From CAKUFA01 sp963646285 (lineage in GTDB: Bacteria > Bacillota > Clostridia > Christensenellales > Aristaeellaceae): DNA of 11,548 bases. The translations under genes and the position numbers were made by a program. Below, piece after piece: positions 7,064 through 11,548 of the stretch. The first letter of the stretch is position 1. Every line of letters starts with the position of its first letter. A model generated the notes under the pieces. That model worked only from the letters and a program-made list of their open reading frames with translations, was not told the DNA's origin and did no database searches. Location of the stretch: the NCBI GenBank assembly GCA_963646285.1, contig CAVIWF010000063.1:1-11548 (forward strand), read 5' to 3'.

Positions 7064-7078
7064 CTTTCTCATGGAAGT

Positions 7079-7136
7079 CCCTCCTGCGTGTTGGCTGTGT
7101 ATGCCTATTCTGCACGCTGGAGGGGTTTCCCTTTTT
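7079..7136 (+). terminator. Terminator of the SPFH-TIR cassette
   Basis: CCCTCCTGCGTG (7079-7090) pairs with CACGCTGGAGGG (7113-7124) over 12 positions with one T/T mismatch and a 22-nt loop. A T-rich tail follows (TTTCCCTTTTT, 7126-7136). It lies about 95 nt after the TIR stop codon. The minus-strand side lacks a T run, so I assign it to the plus strand. It separates the cassette from the convergent phosphomutase gene. The 6985-7203 gap holds no gene. Confidence 0.65.
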
Positions 7137-7203
7137 GCAGAAAAGAGCCGCCCCATACGAGACGACTCCCATCATCCGCAAGGCGCTTCCCGCACCCCGC
7201 CTA

Positions 7204-8631
7204 TCATTCTTCTTCCTTCATCTTCAGCCCGCAGAAGTCGGCCATGGTCTTGACCAGCCCCCGTGCCCGGGCAGAGGTGGGCATTTCGCAGAAGATCCGC
7301 AGCCGGGGTTCCGTGCCAGAGAAGCGGGCAATGAGCCAGCCGTCGGCAAAGCGAACCTTTACCCCGTCCATGTAGCTGACGGAGGTGATCTCCTCGCTGA
7401 ACTGGGGCAGCTTCTTGTCCACCATCAGCAGCTGCTGCAGCCGATCCTTCATGGCCTGGTCGAAGGGCCAGTCAAACTCCAGCATCACCAGGTGACCGTA
7501 CCGCTTGTACAGGTCTTCCACCAGTTCGCTCAGCTTCTTGCCGGTTACGGCCAGCATTTCCACCAGCAGGGCAGCGGCATAAATGCCATCCTTGCCCTGG
7601 ATGTGCCCCCGAACGGTCAGGCCGCCGCTGGATTCGCCGCCGATAACCGCTCCGTGCTCCTCCATGGCGGAAGAAATGTACTTGAAGCCCACCGGCACCT
7701 CGTAGCACTTTTCCCCGTAGGCTTCTGCCACCTTGTCCAGCAGGTGGGTGGTGGCCAGGTTCCGCACGGCGCAGCCGTGCCAGCCCTTGATGCGCAGCAG
7801 ATAGTCGTACAGCAGCACCAGAATCTCATTGGGATGAATGAACCGACCCTTGTCGTCAATAATGCCCAGCCGGTCCGCATCGCCGTCGGTGGCAATGCCG
7901 ATGTCTGCATGATTCTCCTGCACGGCAGCACGGAGAGCGCCCAGAGTTTCCACATTGGGGGCAGGCAGGCGGCCGCCGAACAGGGTGTCGTGCCGCTCGT
8001 GAATCACATCCACATCGCACCGGGCCGTCAGCAGAATGGTTTGCAGGCTGGTGCGGCTTACGCCGTACATGGGGTCAAGGATAATGCGCAGCCCCCGGCT
8101 GCGAATGGCATCCATGTTCACCGCACGGATGATGCTGTCCAGATAAGCGTTCTGGGGATTGATCTCTTCGATCAGCCCGGTTTCAATACCCTTGGCATAG
8201 GGCATGGGATGGAGCTCCTCTTCCTTAATGGCGTTGGCAGCGTCCCCGATTTCGTTGGTGACTTCCTCCACAGCGTCCCGGCCGCCCTTGGTGAACAGCT
8301 TGATGCCGTTGTACAGAGCAGGGTTGTGGCTGGCGGTGACTGCCATGCCGTAATAAAGACCATAATCCTTCACCGTGAACATGATCAGGGGAGTGGGGGC
8401 TTCCCGGTCAATCACCCGGGTGTGAATGCCCTCGCTGGCCATGATTTCGGCAACCCATTCCGTGGCTTCTCTGGAAAGGAAGCGGCGATCATACCCGATA
8501 ACAAACCCCCGGCCGTCGCACTCTTCCGCCTTCATCCGCCGTGCCACAGCCAGTGCCAGCCGCTGAATATTCACACGGATAAAGTCGTCACCAATGATTG
8601 CACGCCATCCGCCGGTACCAAAATGAATCAT
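7204..8631 (-). CDS. Phosphoglucomutase/phosphomannomutase family protein (alpha-D-phosphohexomutase)
   Basis: 475 residues, cytoplasmic, interconverting sugar 1-phosphates and 6-phosphates through a phosphoserine enzyme and a bis-phosphate intermediate. All four hallmark loops are present: TASHNP with catalytic S101 (residues 99-104), metal-binding DGDADR (249-254), sugar-binding GESSGG (332-337), and phosphate-binding RFSGTEPRLRIF (436-447). Length matches the family. The start at 8631 is supported by AGGAGG (complement of 8641-8646) 9 nt away. Whether the preferred substrate is glucose-, mannose- or glucosamine-phosphate cannot be read from the sequence. It is divergently arranged from the MBL-fold gene and convergent with the TIR cassette, so it is probably a single-gene transcript and unrelated to the cassette. 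A short GC-rich hairpin (CCCGCC/GGCAGG, about 8652-8666) lies in its leader. Confidence 0.93.
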   Translation of the reverse strand: MIHFGTGGWRAIIGDDFIRVNIQRLALAVARRMKAEECDGRGFVIGYDRRFLSREATEWVAEIMASEGIHTRVIDREAPTPLIMFTVKDYGLYYGMAVTASHNPALYNGIKLFTKGGRDAVEEVTNEIGDAANAIKEEELHPMPYAKGIETGLIEEINPQNAYLDSIIRAVNMDAIRSRGLRIILDPMYGVSRTSLQTILLTARCDVDVIHERHDTLFGGRLPAPNVETLGALRAAVQENHADIGIATDGDADRLGIIDDKGRFIHPNEILVLLYDYLLRIKGWHGCAVRNLATTHLLDKVAEAYGEKCYEVPVGFKYISSAMEEHGAVIGGESSGGLTVRGHIQGKDGIYAAALLVEMLAVTGKKLSELVEDLYKRYGHLVMLEFDWPFDQAMKDRLQQLLMVDKKLPQFSEEITSVSYMDGVKVRFADGWLIARFSGTEPRLRIFCEMPTSARARGLVKTMADFCGLKMKEEE

Positions 8632-8777
8632 CTTACATACCTCCTCAGCTTCCCGCCTCAGGCAGGTCGTATCTAATCTCTACACCTATGGAATTCTCCG
8701 TAATTCAGGCTATTCCTTCTTTCTGAAAAAATGTTTCGGAAGTTGTATTATTCTTGTATTAAATATGACTAACGCCC

Positions 8778-8806
8778 TTGCCATCCCGGCGGCATGTTGG
8801 TATACT
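8778..8806 (+). promoter_or_regulatory. Promoter of the MBL-fold gene
   Basis: TTGCCA (8778-8783) and TATACT (8801-8806) are 17 bp apart. The expected start of transcription near 8813 coincides with the ribosome binding site GGAGG (8813-8817), so the leader would be only about 14 nt. An alternative -10 (TACTAT, 8803-8808) would move the start 2 nt further downstream. The divergent phosphomutase promoter should lie in the same 195-bp gap but I could not place it with confidence. Confidence 0.6.
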
Positions 8807-8826
8807 ATGCTTGGAGGTGTCGTTTT

Positions 8827-9576
8827 ATGCTGCATCAAATCACTGAGCACTGTTATGCGCTTCCCTTCGATGAACGGACGGATCGCCCTTCCCTGGGATA
8901 CGTGCGGGGAGATCGCTTCACCCTGCTGGTGGATGGGGGCAACAGTCCTGACCATATGGCATTGATGCACCGTGCCCTGGATGAGAAGGGTCTGCCCCGG
9001 GAGCAGCTGGTTGCCGTGACCCACAGCCACTGGGATCATACCTATGGCCTGTGCGCAACGGATGCCCCGGTCATCGCCTGCCGAAAGGCGCAAAAGGCAC
9101 TCCTTGCCATGCAGCACTGGGCATGGACGCCGGAGGATATGCAGCATCGGCTGGATACCCGGGAGGATATTCTCTTCTGCCACGACTTTATCCTGAAGGA
9201 ATACGCTGATCCCACCGCCATTCGGGTTCGTGCTGCGGATATTGTGTTTGATGAATTTCTGGAGCTGGACCTGGGGGGCGTGCATGCCCGGCTCATGCGG
9301 CTGAACAACAGCCACTCCCATGACAGCGTGGTGGTCTTTATCCCGGAGGACGGGGTGGTGTACCTGGGGGACATTGCCTACAAGGATCTGCACCACCAGC
9401 CCCCCTGCTGGCATGCCAACCGCCGGGCAGATTTGATGGGTGCACTGGATCGGCTGGATTTCCAGTGGGCAGTGCCCGGCCACCATGGCACCTGCCAGCG
9501 GGATGCATTCTTCCGGGGCATGGAGGAGGAGTTCGCCCAGGATAAGGCGGCGGGCATTCCTGTGCTGCAAGACTGA
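8827..9576 (+). CDS. MBL-fold (metallo-beta-lactamase superfamily) metal-dependent hydrolase
   Basis: 249 residues; the ATG at 8827 has GGAGG 9 nt upstream. An in-frame ATG at 8794 would place the start before the promoter's -10 box, so it is rejected. The signature metal-binding motif THSHWDH is at 65-71 (H66, H68, D70, H71). Further ligands expected for the fold are seen as H163 or H165 in NNSHSHDS, D182 in YLGDIAY, and H219/H220 in PGHHG. There is no signal peptide, so it acts in the cytoplasm with probably two metal ions, likely zinc. The substrate cannot be read from the sequence: the superfamily includes thioesterases, lactonases, nucleases and others. It lacks features of true beta-lactamases such as a secretion signal. 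Transcribed alone from its own promoter and ended by the terminator at 9585. Confidence 0.88.
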   Translation: MLHQITEHCYALPFDERTDRPSLGYVRGDRFTLLVDGGNSPDHMALMHRALDEKGLPREQLVAVTHSHWDHTYGLCATDAPVIACRKAQKALLAMQHWAWTPEDMQHRLDTREDILFCHDFILKEYADPTAIRVRAADIVFDEFLELDLGGVHARLMRLNNSHSHDSVVVFIPEDGVVYLGDIAYKDLHHQPPCWHANRRADLMGALDRLDFQWAVPGHHGTCQRDAFFRGMEEEFAQDKAAGIPVLQD

Positions 9577-9584
9577 ATCCATCA

Positions 9585-9618
9585 GTGCAAGGGAGCATTT
9601 TCCCTTGCGCTTTCGTTT
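9585..9618 (+). terminator. Rho-independent terminator after the MBL-fold gene
   Basis: GTGCAAGGGA (9585-9594) pairs with TCCCTTGCGC (9601-9610), including one T/G wobble, around a 6-nt loop. The tail TTTCGTTTATT follows from 9611. It begins 8 nt after the stop codon. The SH3 gene starts only about 40 nt later, so that gene needs read-through or a promoter overlapping this element; TATTAT near 9618 is the only -10-like sequence seen, without a good -35. Confidence 0.82.
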
Positions 9619-9651
9619 ATTATGTGGATAGTTTTCGTGGAGGTACGTTTC

Positions 9652-11397
9652 ATGAAACGATGGTATTGCTGCCTTTTTTTGGCAGTGCTTTTCCTGTTGC
9701 CCATGGGGTGCAGGGCGGAAACCGCCATTTACGCCTTTGCTGATGCCTGGCCGGAAGCCCTTGCTTCTGCCGTGGCGGATACCCCCTTGGCTGCCGCCCG
9801 GCCGGTGGAAGGCTACGTGGCTTTCCGGGATGGGGCAACTTCCCACGGGGCAGCCGTTGCCCGGGATGATACCGGGTACCTGCTGGCGGTGTTCCACAGG
9901 GAAGGGGAAAGGTGGCAGGCTGATTATTCCCGGCAGGCCCTTCGGCAGGATGCGCCGCCCCAGATGTGGAATCAGGCCCTTTCCGAGGAGTGGAGCAAGG
10001 CAGACATTGCCGCCTATGATGGATCGGATCAGTTCGATTTGATTTATGCCGATGTGCGGTACACCTGGCAGGCGGAGGGGGATACCTGGCGCCTGACCCG
10101 TGCCCTGCTGCCTGTGGCCAACGTGGTAGTGAATGATCACCAGCTGTACTGGAACGAAGAGACGGTCTTTTATCCCCAGGAAACCACCCTGTCCGGTTTT
10201 GCGGAGGAAACCTTTCCCCGCACCCTGCTGGCAGCCCAGACCAATGCGGCTGCATCCCAGGAACAGGATCCTTCCCGTGGGGTGACCACCGGGGCAGGGG
10301 TGGGCACGGACTTCCCGGTAACCCTGTACGCCGCCCCTTCCAGTGGCAGCACGGTGGTGGGCTACTATGCCGCCGGGGTGGAAGCCCAGGTGCTGGATCA
10401 GGGCAGCGGCTACGTGAAGCTGGAGATAGGTGGCACCTTCTCCGGCTGGACGGAGGAGACCCATTTCCTTGCCGGTGCTTCGGCGGATGGTGCCGCTGAC
10501 CTTGCTGGGGAAATCACCATTCCTTCCCCCTTGAACGGCAAGTATTGTTCCCTGCTGGATGCCCCCAAGGCGGATGCTTCCTCCATTGCCCTGCTGGGGG
10601 TGCTGTTTCAGGTGCGTGTGCTGGGCATTACGGCAGATGGGGCCTACCTGCACGTGGCGCTGGCGGACGGGCAGACAGGGTATTTGCCTGCATCCTCCGT
10701 TTCGGCAGGGGAGGTGTGGATCACCAGTGATGCCCGGGAAAACCGGCTGAACCTGCGTCAATCCCCTTCCACCAAAGCCCAGACCCTGGGGAAGTATTTC
10801 GGCGGCGTGAAGGCTCAGCGGCTGTACGCCCCTCCGGCGGACACGGCGTGGATGCGGGTCAGCATTTACGGCTACACAGGCTGGATGATGAGTTCCTTCC
10901 TGGATACGGATGCATCTTCCGTGCCGGACATGCTGCCCCCTCTGGCAGTGGTGGATCCTGAAAACGACAGCACCCTGAACCTGCGCCTGGAGCCGGATCA
11001 GAAGAGCGACGCTCTTGCCCAGTACCCTTCCGGCACAGTGGTGGAAATTCTGGGGGTGAACAGCAACTGGGCTCATGTGCGGGTGGTGGACGGCAGTACC
11101 GGCTTCATGCTGCTGAAGTATGTGGGGGGCGAGCCTGTGTCCGCCGTGAAGAACGCCTTCCCTCTGGCGCAGGAGACTACCCTGACCGATGCCTTCGGCA
11201 ATGAAAATGTGACCCTGCCTGCCGGAACCGGTGTGGCCTCGGCAGAGGGACGGCTGTGCGCCCAGTGGCGGTACGATATCAGCAGCGGCGGCATGGTTTT
11301 CGCCCTGCCGGAGCAGGTGGAGCTTCACGCCGCAGACGCATGGGGCTATGTGCTGACGGAAAACGCCCCTGACATGTGGGCAATGGATGAAGAGTAA
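9652..11397 (+). CDS. Secreted multi-SH3-domain protein
   Basis: 581 residues from the ATG at 9652, which has GGAGG (9639-9643) 8 nt upstream; the in-frame ATG at 9622 lacks a ribosome binding site. The N-terminus is an export signal (MKRW, hydrophobic core about 5-18). Cleavage may be before E23 (C20-R-A), or C20 may be a lipidated cysteine, although PMGC is a poor lipobox. Residues about 24-200 are a region I do not recognise, with aromatic-rich WQAEGDTWRLTR-type strands. Then come about four bacterial SH3-like (SH3b) units near 218-275, 288-352, 355-418 and 428-492, recognisable by LYAAPSSGS, LNLRQSPSTKAQ and LNLRLEPDQKSD and by GYxP or G(W/F)M endings. A final beta-rich segment runs to the end. 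Bacterial SH3 domains typically bind peptidoglycan or cell-wall peptides, so a cell-wall-associated or regulatory role is likely. No catalytic domain is seen. Confidence 0.85.
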   Translation: MKRWYCCLFLAVLFLLPMGCRAETAIYAFADAWPEALASAVADTPLAAARPVEGYVAFRDGATSHGAAVARDDTGYLLAVFHREGERWQADYSRQALRQDAPPQMWNQALSEEWSKADIAAYDGSDQFDLIYADVRYTWQAEGDTWRLTRALLPVANVVVNDHQLYWNEETVFYPQETTLSGFAEETFPRTLLAAQTNAAASQEQDPSRGVTTGAGVGTDFPVTLYAAPSSGSTVVGYYAAGVEAQVLDQGSGYVKLEIGGTFSGWTEETHFLAGASADGAADLAGEITIPSPLNGKYCSLLDAPKADASSIALLGVLFQVRVLGITADGAYLHVALADGQTGYLPASSVSAGEVWITSDARENRLNLRQSPSTKAQTLGKYFGGVKAQRLYAPPADTAWMRVSIYGYTGWMMSSFLDTDASSVPDMLPPLAVVDPENDSTLNLRLEPDQKSDALAQYPSGTVVEILGVNSNWAHVRVVDGSTGFMLLKYVGGEPVSAVKNAFPLAQETTLTDAFGNENVTLPAGTGVASAEGRLCAQWRYDISSGGMVFALPEQVELHAADAWGYVLTENAPDMWAMDEE

Positions 11398-11418
11398 AGA
11401 AGAATAAAGACAATGAAA

Positions 11419-11454
11419 AGGGCTGATGTGAAGAATCAATTTCACATCAGCCCT
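11419..11454 (-). terminator. Strong hairpin, terminator-like for minus-strand transcripts
   Basis: AGGGCTGATGTGAA (11419-11432) is perfectly complementary to TTCACATCAGCCCT (11441-11454), a 14-bp stem with an 8-nt loop. On the minus strand it is followed by TTTTC and a T-rich stretch, so it best fits a terminator for a gene entering from the right. As the first hairpin after the SH3 gene it may also help end that transcript, although the plus-strand side lacks a T run. Confidence 0.65.
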
Positions 11455-11461
11455 CAGGGCA

Positions 11462-11490
11462 TCGACAAAGTGGCCTTGCCACTTTGTCGA
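11462..11490. repeat. Perfect 13-bp inverted repeat
   Basis: TCGACAAAGTGGC (11462-11474) and GCCACTTTGTCGA (11478-11490) form a perfect 13-bp stem with a 3-nt CTT loop. No T run follows on either strand, so it is not a standard intrinsic terminator. It may be a dispersed palindromic element of this genome. Confidence 0.6.
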
Positions 11491-11512
11491 GTTGTGCACT
11501 CACTCACTGGTC

Positions 11513-11529
11513 GAACGGTTTCACCGTTC
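11513..11529. repeat. Short inverted repeat at right edge
   Basis: GAACGGT (11513-11519) and ACCGTTC (11523-11529) form a 7-bp stem with a TTC loop. It is the third hairpin in about 110 bp and is followed by a CGGCCG palindrome and GTTCGTTCGT before the window ends. No gene is visible in 11398-11548. Confidence 0.45.
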
Positions 11530-11548
11530 TCCCGGCCGTTCGTTCGTG

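Noticed and set aside
6343..7203. A local DGR template repeat or reverse transcriptase
   Set aside because: No reverse transcriptase frame and no second copy of the 6868-6984 region were seen on either strand, so any such machinery must lie outside the window.
7135..8676. 513-residue open frame on the plus strand
   Set aside because: Antisense to the phosphomutase, which shows all four catalytic loops. The shadow frame has no recognisable domain.
8710..11499. 929-residue open frame on the minus strand
   Set aside because: Antisense to the MBL-fold and SH3 genes, runs across a terminator and the promoter gap, and has a low-complexity His/Gly/Pro/Gln-rich composition with no domain.

Overview
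The window looks like chromosomal DNA of a moderately GC-rich Clostridia-type Firmicute, probably an uncultured gut lineage. This is an inference from strong AGGAGG-like ribosome binding sites, TTGNNN-17-TATACT promoters, Rho-independent terminators and the protein families present. No 16S or other marker gene is in view, so genus-level placement is not possible.

Left part (1-7136, + strand): a self-contained four-gene cassette sits between two terminators (81-117 and 7079-7136). It has one good promoter (323-351) and a leader of about 190 nt. The order is (i) an SPFH/band-7 protein of the YdjI type with zinc ribbons at both ends, (ii) a four-helix membrane protein of unrecognised family, (iii) an A+T-rich DUF2971-family protein, and (iv) a 1116-residue protein. 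The last protein runs zinc ribbon, TPR, TIR domain, cytoplasmic helical region, one transmembrane helix, five near-identical 37-residue repeats, then a C-terminal DUF6273/C-type-lectin-like domain. Genes i and ii are 3 bp apart; iii and iv overlap by ATGA. The TIR should be cytoplasmic and the lectin-like tail outside the membrane, giving a receptor-like layout. The last 40 residues resemble the variable region of a diversity-generating retroelement (DGR) target: every candidate variable codon ends in C or T, and an invariant-looking VRPALW block follows. No reverse transcriptase or template repeat is in the window, so the DGR link is a hypothesis.

Middle and right (7204-11397): ordinary chromosomal genes. 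A phosphoglucomutase/phosphomannomutase-family enzyme on the minus strand is divergent from an MBL-fold hydrolase on the plus strand. The hydrolase ends in a clear terminator and is followed by a secreted protein with about four bacterial SH3-like domains. The right end (11419-11529) holds three consecutive perfect or near-perfect hairpins and no gene.

Working model (inference): the SPFH protein and membrane protein form a membrane platform, and the TIR protein is a transmembrane sensor-effector whose outer domain may be diversifiable. Zinc ribbons on both the SPFH and TIR proteins could mediate assembly. DUF2971 is a coupled accessory of unknown function. Whether this is anti-phage defence, stress signalling or a surface-recognition system cannot be decided from the sequence.
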